A stretch of DNA of 64,000 nt from Ceriagrion tenellum (Eukaryota > Arthropoda > Insecta > Odonata > Coenagrionidae): NCBI GenBank assembly GCA_963169105.1, contig OY720634.1, forward strand, positions 116,286,430 to 116,350,429. The letters are read 5' to 3'. Below, piece by piece: positions 34,485 to 45,149 of the stretch. The notes below the pieces were generated by a model that saw only the letters and a program-made list of their open reading frames with translations, ran no database searches and had not been told where the DNA came from. How positions within the stretch are numbered: the stretch's first letter is position 1; each line of letters starts with the position of its first letter. The position numbers and the translations under genes are program-made.

Positions 34485-34487
<3 letters not shown>

Positions 34488-35164
34488 GGAATTCCTTTAA
34501 ACAGACGTGTTAACGCCCTAAGAGCTTACGTTGAAATGGCTGAGCCGAGGAAATTGACCCCGTGGAAGTTCCTGCCTCTTACCCTCAAGTCTCCCCGTCT
34601 ACCCTCTGGGCAACATCGCCTACTCCCGCCCCCGCGCCACGTAGGCGGTGCGAAGAGTCAACACGAGTTGCCGAGTCTTAACCTAAACAAACAGTCCACG
34701 TGCCTCGACCTCAGAGGAAATTTGGCGGGCCCGGAAATGCTTCTCGATTCATTTCTGGCGTGTTTTTGGATCTCAGATCAGAGATTGGATGGAATGAGGA
34801 TGTTTGAATAGTTTCGGGTGCGAATCAATTTGATCCACTTCACGTGTCGTGTGAGGATCAATGCCCTCGATGAGCCAAGGGACTCGAATGAGTGCGTTGG
34901 GTCGGAATTCCTCGAGGATGTGGCATAGGGGTGACATTTTAGGAACGAGAGAAAACATTTGAGCGAAGAGAATTGTTTTAGATATCCCTCCGATAGAGCT
35001 ACGTGGGTGAAGCGGGACCAGGTTAACCGGAAACAAGACAACTTTAACGTTGACGGACTCAGGACTTTTAACTTTCATCTTTGACTTTATTGGCGCTAGA
35101 GTTATATTCGGTGTTAACCAGATCGTATTATGAAACTACACATTTACTTATTATAGTCGGGCAA
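34485..35164. other. Non-coding; GC-richer left half, unrecognised
   Basis: The 108-codon frame at 34485-34811 (+) and overlapping minus frames at 34773-35078 lie in mixed-composition DNA. None shows a family motif. Confidence 0.35.
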
Positions 35165-35655
35165 ATAATAGCTTTTTTAAGAAAAAAGTGTTATGCAGAG
35201 GTATGGAACTAGAACTGAGGAAGAGATTGGTGAAATTTCATGTGTGGATGCGAAACGTGGACCTTGGGAAAAATATAGAAGGGCAGAATCAATGCTTTTG
35301 ATATGTGGGTGTGAAGGAGGCTAGAAAGAGTGAAATTTGTGCATAGAGTAAACAATGAGGAGGTGCTGGGAAGAGTTAGGGAGGAAAGAACACTACTGAA
35401 AACAATACAGAAGAGAAAGGAAAACTGGATCGGACATATTTTAAGAGGGAATGGTGTTTTAAATACAGCAGTCGAGGGAACAGTGGAGGGAGAAAAGAGA
35501 AGAGGAAGAAGAAGGCTGAAAATAGCAGATTAAGTGAAGATAAAAAGAACTAACAAGAAAACCGAGGAAGAAACTCGGGACAGGACGAATTGCAGACAGC
35601 TTTGGTGTTTGGGACCTGACAGAGGGCAGAATTCCATTTGTTGATGATTAGCTTG
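35165..35655 (+). mobile_element. LINE 3' fragment
   Basis: In order on the + strand, across frame breaks: CGCETWTLGK (about 35246-35275), INAFDMWV.RRLERVKFVHRV (35288-35345), NNEEVLGRVREERTLLKTIQ (35349-35408), NWIGHILRGNGVL (35422-35460) and EGTVEGEKRRGRRRLKIAD (35476-35532). This is the same terminal region as at 8190-8720, with better-preserved residues in the GHI and EEVL blocks. 5'-truncated and out of frame. Confidence 0.8.
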
Positions 35656-35984
35656 TCAAATACATGGAGTATTAGTACTTTAGGATGAAAATATCTACTT
35701 GAGTCTATTCTGTTATGCTAAAAACTAAGTAATCGAAGCTTTCACCTATGGTTCCTGCGCCTTTTCACGAGTCGTCTGCTGCTCGTGTCATTAGAATGAC
35801 GTAATACGCAGATCGGACTCATTTTGGTCACGGAAACGTCCTCCCTTGTATCGTCATGCCATGGTAGTACTCCAAAGGGCGAGATTATGTAGAATTGGAG
35901 GTATGTAATTTTTCAACTGGAAATTCGGCCACAACAACTCTGGTCTTCAATCTCTAAGCATTAGTAACCACGGATTATTTTGGT
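35656..35984. other. Non-coding; nothing recognised
   Basis: Flank between two LINE fragments of different clades. Confidence 0.45.
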
Positions 35985-36480
35985 TCCATATGTGGTGGCC
36001 TCACATGCTTTGTTCTGAGGTACCACGCTCTTGGCACCCAAATCCGGCTAAAGGATACACAAAAGAATTGCTCGATGGCATAATGGCGTGGTCAGCTGAA
36101 TTGAGAATCAATATGAATAGACACAAGATTTCCTTCAGTAAAAATACCTCAGCGCCATGCAGCTGCGTACGTATTAGAATACAACCTGTAGCATGGAGTA
36201 GAGAAGTCACATACGTGGGAGTCTCACTTGACTGGATATTAAGATTTGCAGCCCACATAAGCGTGGTATCTACTAAAGCGATGAGAGCCTAGGCGAGTCT
36301 GGCCCCAATATTAAGAAGTAATGCGACGTCAAATGAAATAAAGACGAATTTGATAATACATAATACTTAATACAACCTATACTGACGTAGGCAGCGCTGA
36401 CATGGTTCAAAGTAGAAACTAAAGCGGCCGTAGAGAAAATCTCAAAAACTGACTCACCTGCTCGTAATATCCCCGACTAG
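35985..36480 (+). mobile_element. LINE fragment, jockey/R1-like thumb and C-terminal region
   Basis: The frame 35990-36292 includes LLDGIMAWSAELRINMNRHK and WSREVTYVGVSLDWILRFAA HI (thumb region, YxGVxLDxxLxFxxHI). After the stop the sequence continues in another frame as LAPILRS, then a reading like PILTYAALTWFKVETKAAVE (about 36370-36440). RT motifs A-C lie upstream and are absent. Clade differs from the neighbour at 35165. Confidence 0.7.
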
Positions 36481-36719
36481 ATGAATACAGAAAAGATGGA
36501 CTAATTAGCAAATAAATACCCAATAAAAGATGATATTGGAACAATCCAAGAAGTATTATGATAAATTGTCAAATACGGATATTGTGGCGCTAACCTACTC
36601 GGAAATTAATAAAGGAAGTTCTCTTGATAAACATCGAAGACCACTGGCAGTCCTAAAGTGACGTTTCCGGTGAAAAGATTAGAAATTGGAATAGATAATT
36701 AAATTTCTTATTCTGGGAC

Positions 36720-37570
36720 AAGTGTGTCCCTTAGGAACATATATGATTATACATATAATTAGAGTCAAATAAATATTGCTATAACAATACACACGATGTA
36801 TTAATATCACAGAATCCGACATTATATTTTGCAAAACGGCAAATTTATAAAAATAAATAGGATTTTGTACAGCGGAGCACAGTATTTAGTTCACTTGAAG
36901 TAATATTTCATGATATTTATTTGCATATTCAGAGTTTTTACGTCTACTGACAATTGATTCCATACTTCGCAAGAGGTGACATGGAAAGACCTAGCGTATG
37001 CAGATAAACGAAAGTGTGGTACGTAAAGTTCTTCCATGCAGCGTTTTGGACGTTTATTTGTTCTTTCATTGTATTATATATACATTCCGGTGTAAATATG
37101 CTGGAAGTTCTGTCATTATTAACTTGTACATAAATGCTGCCTTAATAGGTAAGCGCCTATTTTGTATTTTTAGCGATCTTAGTTTTTCAAAATTTGGCGT
37201 CTCGTGTTCATAATATGTTATGTCTAAGATATACCTCACACGGGATTTCTGAATCATCTGGAGTTTTGAATGCAGTTTGTTTGTAAGGTCAGAGTATACC
37301 ACACAGCAGTAGTCTGTATGTGGGAAAACAAGAGTATCCACTAATTTTTAGTGAAGGGAGTAAGTTGTCTAAATTGTTTTAAAATGTATTCAGCCTTAAA
37401 CACTCGACCTGAAATGGATTTCATGTGCTCATTCCATGATGAGACTTTATTAAGAGTAACTCCTAAGTTAGTTACACTTTCAGAATAATCAATTTGGACA
37501 CATTTTATATTTGTTTTTGGCAGGGCTTTCCACTTCCCCACTATTTGAGGTAGGAAATACCCCAAACGGG
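36720..37570 (-). mobile_element. LINE 3' part including ORF end and probable 3' UTR
   Basis: Minus-strand LINE remnant. The coding end is at 36891, followed by an AT-rich 3' region to roughly 36720. The 5' limit near 37570 precedes the thumb; the RT catalytic core is missing. The far 3' boundary is uncertain. Confidence 0.65.
36891..37565 (-). pseudogene. Reverse transcriptase C-terminal region (jockey/CR1-like), natural stop present
   Basis: The first frame, 37565-37341, has ESVTNLGVTLNKVSSWNEHM and AEYILKQFRQLTPF. The next frame (37341-37066) has LVFPHTDYCCVVYSDL, KLQMIQKSRVRYILDI and LRSLKIQNRRLPIKA. Past a further shift the minus strand reads HFRLSAYARSFHVTSCEVWN QLSVDVKTL to a TGA at 36893-36891. 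These match the thumb, post-thumb and RxxxxxxxxxxWNxLP-like tail of insect LINE ORF2 proteins in the correct order. At least two frame breaks are present. Confidence 0.8.
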
Positions 37571-40313
37571 GTAAAAATAAAAAAAATGAAGGAAGTTCTT
37601 AGAGTCAAGGTCAATTAAGAGACCTACTCTAAAATACACCACTTCGCAGAAAATGAATGGCTCCTGAGAGGCATCGCTGATTATAATTTTATCCTGAAAG
37701 GTGTTTATATTTCCACTCTTCGTTCAGCGGCGATCTTACGTCCGTTAAAGAAATTCATTTTTGTAATTTTTGATGCCAACAATAGTTACTTTTAAATTTA
37801 AATTTTGCCATAATGTCCCAAACTAATTACGCACCATCGTCTCACTCGTCCTGCTTCAACTTAACAAAAGTTCGCTCTTTCTTAGCGTTCCCGACGACTT
37901 CGTCTTCGAGTAGGAAATGTAAGAAAGTGCTTGAGAGTGCAGAAGTCCAACCCGATTGCTCCGAGGATAAGAGGATTTCGAGTGCCTGGACGGGCATGGG
38001 AAATAGAAGTGTCGTCTCCAGTCGGCTGCTATGGATACGGCCAATCCCTTCCCGTCAAACCCATCTTCGGGATCCATTGGGTCATCCCGCCTTGGGGCTT
38101 GGCAACGGTTAGCGTCAGCGTCGGTTCGCTAACCGTAAGTTGGATTCATGGAAACGGAATGGGTTTCGTTCTAGACATTGATTTACGATTGAAAAAGAAT
38201 GTCAATCATCATGTTGAGATTTTTTCCAATATAAGACAGCGTATTTGTATATATACTCAAAAAGGTCAATTTACCATGCATTTAATGGAGTGAGCTGGAA
38301 GGTCCATTTTGTATATTGAGCTGTAATTTCAATTCATTAATATCCGTTCCTCTGTTCTCACAATTTTCTCTATTTCATCAACCTGTCCACCTTGTATTAG
38401 TTATGAATGATGATGCAAGAGAAGTATCCTAGAAACATAAGCATAGGAGATTAGGTCAGAATTTTTAAAACTAGCAAAAATAGAAATTGTCAAATGAAAA
38501 TACAGCAGTTAATAGCCGCCCTCCTCGACGCACAGCGGTTAATTTAGCATTCACGGCTTAATACCAATTTTCCAGCGCGTTATCTAAGAGTAAGAGACTC
38601 CAAACTCCCTATTATTAGTGTAAGGTTACTATCGTTACAATAAATAGATTAAAGATCAACAATTGTACCTGAAGATTCTGAAATCTGCGAAAATCATTGT
38701 GTGTTTACGATAAATAATTGTGGTAAAGTTCAAGTCTTATTTTAACGATGGACTTGAATATAAAATACTTCCACGAAGTGACGCCTAAAGGTGTAGAGTT
38801 TAAGAGACAATATGTTCTCGCGAAGGTTTTCGCGGCGTTGCCCATTACTGTCAGGTATTATCGGATTTTCCGGTTAATCCAGTCATTTTTCCAGTCCAAG
38901 ACAGTACATTTGTTTGTCAAACTCCTGTGCTTCAATTTCCCATTCTCTGCTTTATGTGTTTTACCTTTCGGGCTTTTTGTAGATGTTTCTCTGCTGAATG
39001 TGCACTCGTGCTTCAGACGTTTAAGTAGAGAATACTAACAATAACTCGTACAGCGTTATATATTTTTGCTTTTAGTACGGCAGCAATAAGGCTCTCCGCT
39101 CTGAAATAGGGTATGATGATTACGAATTTCTTCACATCAATCACAATACCACCTGAAGTTTATTACAGCATGCATCTTAAAGGTCGGTTGTTTAAACTTC
39201 TCTTTCAGTTAAAAAATTGATCCTTCCAAACCCCCAACATTCTGGCATTGATGCGCTGTGTTCATGACCCATTTTTCCCTCAATACTTACTGCATTATGA
39301 CTCTGAACATTAGCAAAGAAAGCAAACTAAATATGAATTCGATGAAATCAGGACTAATCCTACCAGATCTTCATCTTTAACTTAGGATGATCAATGGCAA
39401 TCAGGAGTCGTTTAAAGGCAGTCCTTTAATTAAATGGGTACCAAACCCTGATTAAGTTCAGAATAGTTAGATAAATACTGCATTGTACCAAAGAAGAAAG
39501 AAAGGAAGGAAGGAAGGAAATATTTAAGAGTTTGAGTAATGGCGTGAAGTTGATGGGCGTGCAAAAGAAAAGGCTCTTAATTAAAAGGGAATGCAAGCGC
39601 TTTCTCCCCTACGGAGGGCCAAGTCTCTAAATTCACAGTTTGGCTCGATACACGTGTTGGAAATTTCTCCGTGATCCATGATTCATCGCCGGCCTGATTT
39701 CTGCCTCGGGATCATTTATCACGTGGTCTTCTGACGCGGAAATTGAAATTCCGATCCCGCTAGTTTTTACACCGGGCGAGTCTCAGCAGGATAAACATAA
39801 TTTCCGTCGAAGACTAAACACACTTAATCATTAAAGGTTTTCGCACTACATTTTTCATCTCATCGATTAATTAAAGGCGAAAAAATCTAAAAATCTTTGT
39901 AATAGCAAGCCGCAACTTATCTCTAATATTTTTTTAGGCTTTTAATTTTACTTCATTTTTCACTTGCCACTTTTTTGGTATAAGGACTAAAAAAAACTGA
40001 GTGGGAATTTCCGTTTGCCCTCGAGGGAATGAAAAAATGCCACATATGGTGGATGGAACGAGTAATATGGAGAACGGACGAGAGATGTGTTGGAATTTTG
40101 GATATTATAACAATAATTGTTATTCATCGTGAACAGAAAAGAGAGATCATGTAGGAAATAATAAAACCCTAGCAAATGTAAAAGGTAAACAGCAATGATC
40201 CCTAAAATAGCCACCGCTACTGGAAAACTACCAAGTTATTATATTATAGAGATGATATTCTGGTAAAGGAAAGTTTAGAAGGAGTCAGAACTGAATGAAA
40301 AACAAGTAGTAAG
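37571..40313. other. Non-coding; GC-richer patch at 37850-38150
   Basis: Overlapping 73-120-codon frames at 37813-38293 lie in a patch of balanced composition and show no motif. A small (GGAA)n tract lies at about 39496-39520. Nothing else was supported. Confidence 0.4.
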
Positions 40314-40358
40314 CAAGCAGTTGGGTGGCTTCCATTTATATAGGTACCCAACTGCTTG
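40314..40358 (+). repeat. Perfect 13-bp hairpin immediately upstream of a ribozyme-like core
   Basis: CAAGCAGTTGGGT (40314-40326) pairs exactly with ACCCAACTGCTTG (40346-40358) across a 19-base loop. It ends three bases before CTGATGA, so it may be a structured part of the same repeat. Confidence 0.85.
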
Positions 40359-40361
40359 TAT

Positions 40362-40394
40362 CTGATGATAGCATGACATGCCGAAACCTAGGTC
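40362..40394 (+). ncRNA. Hammerhead ribozyme-like motif (Penelope/retrozyme type)
   Basis: CTGATGA (40362-40368) is the invariant CUGAUGA box. GCAT-GAC-ATGC (40371-40381) can form stem II. GAAA (40383-40386) is the second conserved box. CCTAGG (40387-40392) is a self-complementary stem III with a minimal loop, and TC (40393-40394) completes the cleavage triplet GUC. Hammerheads of Penelope-like elements are known to have very short, palindromic stem III and to act as dimers; this matches that style. Stem I pairing is weak and the 10.1/11.1 pair is not G-C, so activity is doubtful. Related motifs lie at 40896-40930. Confidence 0.55.
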
Positions 40395-40529
40395 GTGTTG
40401 CTTTAAATTAAGTTTGGAATCATAACCAAGTATTGTTTTTAATTCATTATGAAGAAGTTTCACCGAGTAACGCCAGAGATAGTGTCTTATATGGAATCAG
40501 GAATATCTATACGAATCTTTTATCTGTAT

Positions 40530-41260
40530 GGGCCCATGCCTTCGTATGTTGTATAAGTCTTCATCTCCTCCCATGTCGAACCAGTCTTCATCCCATCCAA
40601 AAAGGCTATTCTTTTTCTTTCCATTCCCCTGTTTCACCACATCCACCCTTCCATCTCTGCCTTCAACAACCCTTCGCCTCTAATTACCGATTCCAACCGC
40701 TGATGTTGCCTCCTCCTATATTTGCCAAGCATTCTTATCTCCTCACATACCTTCAGAGTACATCTTTGTTCGTCCTCCTTTCCATCCAATGCATCGTTTT
40801 CATTCTCCACACCCAAATATCAAATGTCATCAATCTATTCACACCCTGATGGCTTGTAAATTAATTCAATTTGTAATATTTCCCAATGGTTTTTAGACCT
40901 AGGTTTCGACTCAAGTTAAGTCATTATCAAGGCTTAACTTGAGTTGAAACCTAGTTCTAAAAAGCATTGTGGAATATTACAACGTGAATTAATTTACAAT
41001 CCATCGCAATGTTGTTTCACCAAGTGAAGCCTAAGAATTTATTATATATTCATATCCTCTTGTTTTTAGAGTTCACGATTTTACGCCATTCATCACTGCC
41101 CTTCATATTTGGCTCTTCACAAGTCTTTGCATCTCATACTCAATGAAGGTCCCCGTCATTTCTTCTCTTATATTAGTGAACGTCTCTTTTTCTTACACTA
41201 TTCCTCTTCTGATATTCTTCAAACTTCGTCTTTTGGTGTCACTCGTATCGAGGATAGGAA
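40530..41260 (-). mobile_element. LINE C-terminal fragment interrupted by an inverted-repeat insertion
   Basis: Right of the insertion the minus strand reads QRLVKSQIWRAVMNGVKSWT (about 41130-41070), the LVKxxIWSVxxYGxExWT block. Left of it come FDIWVW, MHWMERRTNKDVL (about 40835-40760), VIRGEGLLKAEMEGW (about 40690-40640) and KRIAFLDGMKTGS-like residues (to about 40560). The order is that of the clade at 8.2 and 35.2 kb. The block between WT and FDIWVW is replaced by 40848-41005. Confidence 0.7.
40848..41005. mobile_element. 158-bp inverted repeat carrying hammerhead-like motifs on both arms
   Basis: GATGGCTTGTAAATTAATTC at the left end pairs with its inverse ending GTGAATTAATTTACAATCCATC at the right, and homology runs to a small centre (ATTATCAAG). 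The minus strand carries TTGATAA, stem II GACT...AGTC, then GAAACCTAGGTC (40930-40896). The plus strand carries the mirrored GAGTTGAAACCTAGTTC (40941-40957). It interrupts LINE coding, so it inserted after that LINE. It may be two Penelope-type ends joined head to head, or a MITE that captured them. Confidence 0.75.
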
Positions 41261-41389
41261 ATCATTATAAATATATCACCGTGACTGGAATTGTGAATAT
41301 TATGACGGTAATTATTATGCATCATGAAACAAAAAAAGAGATCATGTGGGAAATACTCCAATTTTTTGTCTTCTTTTTAAAAAGTTCAG

Positions 41390-41540
41390 TGGAGCTGCAG
41401 TTCAACCTTTTCTCAAAAATCTCCATCCAGGAAATTTTTCTTTTCCTCCTGCTCACCCTATCTATTCTTCTTCACGCCTATATCTCAAATGCCTCAAGTA
41501 TACTTGCCCCTATTTTTCCTTAAACGATGTTTCTTAATAT
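41390..41540 (-). mobile_element. Second small LINE fragment
   Basis: The minus strand reads ASILEAFEI.A.RRIDRVSRRK, matching LEAFEMWAWRRIERVSWRxK of the same clade. Because this block belongs after the WT block in the protein, it cannot continue directly into 40530-41260. It is a separate or duplicated insertion. Confidence 0.55.
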
Positions 41541-42849
41541 TTTGTACTTTACGCCTCTCACAATATGACCAAAAAAGTGAAGTTTCTTAATTAAGTATGA
41601 TGATTCTTAAGGTTTTACGTTCTTTATTTAGTCTTTGTAGCACTTCCGCATTCGACACTCACTCCACCTGTGATATTGTTAGCTTTCGCCTGCAATCTTT
41701 GCTTTTTAAAAGGCTTCAATTTTCATTAATTTAGCTACCATGCTTATTTTCTTCGAACTCTCAACTGAGGTAGCTGAAATACTTCAAATGCCCTGTTAAA
41801 CTCTTTCCAGTGAATAATCGTTTACTTTGCGGCGGAGTTTTGCTGACGGAGAAGCTGCTACCAAACCTTTTCCTCATTCGACGCACTCTCTTTTACCACA
41901 TGCCCCATTTTAACTTTCAACCTGCCCTCTATTTGAGATATTTCTCACATGTAGATTTAGATGACAGTGATCGCGCCCCGTTTCACCTCAGACATCTTAC
42001 ATCGAGCTCTCTAGCCTTAACTTCTTCCTGTTCCGTAATACACTTCTCTCGCCGCCTTAAAAAAAATTTGACTGGTTTTTATTTTTTTTACGGCTCGTTT
42101 AGAGGACCTGGAAGCAAAGAAATTGAATTCGGAGCTGTGGAAGAGCTCCCTTACTGGCTGAGTACGCTCAACTTCCCCGTAGCCATGAACCCTTTTCCTT
42201 CAAATACTCGGTTGTGACAGATTTGATCCGTTCAGGAAGTGTAAACCTGCAGGTTCTTCTTCCATCGGCATTGAATTCCGTATGAAAGTGTCACAGCCGT
42301 TGCAAATCACGTGCGTTTTCCACTAAGTCAGTTTCTTCGTACCTTTGGACGCCAGAATCTCTGAAAACAAGTAGGCGAGTTGCCCATCAAAACGTCGGAA
42401 GAAACGGAGAACTTACCCGGGGAAAACCCCACAGATTTTAAATTAGACGCAGGAAATCATTTTCATATCTCTTTATCTCTCAAAATCAAGGGTTCTAAAG
42501 CACCGCAGTATTTAATAATATTTTTATTGGTTTTTGATCTTTAAAACTACACTTTAAAAATATATATATCAGCTCAATCTGGAAAGTCTCTTATGGATAT
42601 GTGCTGAAGCTTTAAAATCATTGTATTCATCCAACCAATGTTTAGTTTCATCAGCTCTCATAGTTATGAAATGTTATAGGTAAATGATATGATCAGGAAA
42701 TTCGTAAGATTACTTATTAATTAAAATGAGTGTGGGGTTTTGGATGTGCTGTCTGCAGTTTTGACTAACTGCTCGTGCATGAGTTTCGGGAGTAACGTCA
42801 GTACTTTTTCATTTGCTAATGCGTCTCTCAAATATTAAAGTCCGGCATT
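41541..42849. other. Non-coding; nothing certain
   Basis: A 135-codon frame at 41810-42217 has no motif. TCTGAAAACAAGTAGGCGAG...CAAAACGTCGG (42358-42395) has the layout of a degraded Penelope-type end but lacks an intact core. Confidence 0.35.
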
Positions 42850-43500
42850 GCTAAAACGTCTGGTTTGCCAATCACAAATGGCTTTCACCAATACGTCGTC
42901 AAACTTTGTCCTTGTCCAACACCTCCTCGTTCGTACTTTTCGCCTCCCAGCTCACCCTCTCTATCCTTCTTCACGCCTACATCTCAAATGCCTCAAGTAT
43001 ACGTATAATATACGCCGTATATCTTTCCTTCGCAACGACCACATCTTCGAATCATTCAGGACCAAGCTCCATATTAGGATTTTCACCAGCCTATTCTTTA
43101 CATCTTCACTCAGACTCCCCCTCGTTAGTTCCCTCCTTTTCTCAAATATTTCTTTAGCCATTGCAGCTCTACTTATTATGTCTGTACCACTAAACACATT
43201 CTCCTCCTAAATGGTACCCCAATACGTAAAGGTTTTGATTTTCTCTATTTTTGGCCTCTCACCCATAGAAAGTCTCATTTTTTCCTCTTCTTACGGTTTA
43301 TCTTCATCCCTTGTCTCTCACACTGCACCTCTTACGCATCCATCATTGACTGTAATCCCTTGGCTTACTGACTAACCAATGTTTGATTATCTGCAAATCT
43401 CAATGACCCTATCAGGTTATCTCCTACCAATACTCCTACCTCCATCTCTCCACATACCTCCCGTACCATTTCTTCCACCGACCGACTACAGGAATCATTT
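42850..43500 (-). mobile_element. LINE C-terminal fragment
   Basis: The minus strand starts with VGDNLIGSLRFADNQTLVSQ (about 43430-43370, RT motif C with A-D-N in place of the usual A-D-D). It continues with KINRKKRK, the AMAKEIFEKRRELTRGSLSE block (43165-43105), LVKILIWSLVLN (about 43085-43050), LEAFEM, RRIERVSW and STNEEVL (43000-42890). The order and motifs match the other members, and this copy reaches furthest upstream. Several frame shifts and stops are present, so it is inactive. Confidence 0.8.
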
Positions 43501-44837
43501 GCTTTTTTAAGGTGGCAGTAGCAAGTTTTGTCTGTGCACAGATTTGTATTATCTTTGGTATGAGTACCCTTTTTAGTGACGTCTGCGGAAGAAAGTGAAA
43601 AACAATATTACCGATTTTTTGGCAATTGAATGCCATTTTAACTCTCAGTATTGTGGTATATGAAAGTATTTTTAGTAGTTTTATCGGAATTCCATAGATT
43701 TTCTTCTAAACACGAAATTATACTATTTACATTATTGGTAGAGTGGCTAAGAAAAGTCAAGGAGTCACCACGGGCTGGAGATTCGAAAGAACATATTTAA
43801 ATACTATATTCGCCTAAGTTTCGAAATCCGCGCTGGAAAATATAAGCATCTCAATTCATGATATACATTAATTAAGAAAGAATTTTTAAATTTAATTCTT
43901 GTATCATTTCAAGAACTGCCTGCACACCGAGTTTCACCGCATAAACAGATGTACTTAATTGAAATGGGGCGTTAGTTTGCTTTCAACTTACTAGAGAGAC
44001 CAATAACATTTCCACCTGGTGGCCCAAGATTACGACTCCAGCCAACTTAAGGTGTCACGCTGCCAACGTACCATGAGGCACAATGTGAAGACTTAAAAAC
44101 TAGATTCGTGTGTCTCTGTTGAGGAGCATGTCATTAAACAGTGTTTTTCATGACGCGTCGATAGGTTTTTCTAACCGAAAAGAACCAATTATTCGTGAAA
44201 AACATCCTATATTCGTCCACCTTATTTCATATTCATTGCTTTTTATATTCGATTTTGAGGCAGGGATATTTTTCTCAGCATTTATAAAAATGATCAATAA
44301 TGGTAGCAAATGATAACAGGTGACGTGGAACTGATGAATTTTCATTTTTATTGCTGGCTGTATATAACGCTCGTGTATTGAGTGTCTTCCGTTCAAAGAA
44401 TTAGCAAACTGTTCAGTGTATGGAAAGATTAACGTCGGATGGCACTCCATCCTGTCAAACGAACCCATTATCACTCTAAATCGACCAAATTTACCTCATT
44501 TTACAACTAAAATTAAGTGAACGGAAGCTCCGGGAAATTTATTACTAAAATATAGGAGTAGCATTATTTTCTGAGTTGATTTTTGACATAATTTTGACTC
44601 CTTCCTGTTCGAAAAATGCATCGAATAACAAATTCTACTTAGACAGAAATTCCTCGCATCGCAACTTCACCTGGCTCGCTCGGGAGAATTCTTTACGAAC
44701 ATTCAACGCAAAGTTTTGAATTATTGAAATTATCGAAATTTTCGAATTCCAAGATTTTCCGTTCCTGCGAAAGCATGTCAACCCCTCGTTCAAGAATTTA
44801 ATCAATTTCCTTTGGGACAGGAAAAATTTACATGATA
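43501..44837. other. Non-coding; nothing certain
   Basis: A weak tRNA-like stretch lies at about 43736-43790 (GGTAGAGTGGCTAAG...GAGATTCGAAAGAAC), too degraded to call. Otherwise AT-rich. Confidence 0.4.
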
Positions 44838-45149
44838 TTAATCCTTTCGCTGCTGTGAACGTAGTAGCTACGTTCGCCCGGTTGACTGCTGTGGACGTAG
44901 CTCCTACGTTCCGTTGGCAAGTGGTTGTTCCTACCCACGCTTCTGTACTTTCTATTTTTTTTTCTGCGAAAGCCATTCACCAAGTTCATTGTTATAGATT
45001 CTACTAATCCCATGCCGGGAGCTTGAGTGCCTATTGAGTTGCGGGTGCAATGAGAGGCATACTTTCTGTACCGACGTAGGTTAGCGTTAACGTTTTCGCC
45101 GCACAGGGGCTGGAACGTCTCTGCAGTTTGACCGCAGCGAAAGTGTTAA
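44838..45149. mobile_element. piggyBac-type MITE with TTAA target sites
   Basis: TTAA at 44838-44841 is followed by TCCTTTCGCTGCTGTGAACG. At the other end CAGCGAAAGTG is followed by TTAA (45146-45149), so the ends read TTAA-nnCTTTCGCTGC inward from both sides. A TTAA duplication with a CnCTTTCG-like TIR is characteristic of piggyBac-superfamily MITEs. The 304-bp inside has no transposase. It contains a local repeat (AACGTAGTAGCTACGTTC then GACGTAGCTCCTACGTTC), itself near-palindromic. Confidence 0.7.

Noticed and set aside
31868..42395. CTGAnnA...AACGTnGG words at 31868-31897 and 42358-42395 as further hammerheads
   Set aside because: The GAAA box and stem II are not intact; only the overall layout agrees.
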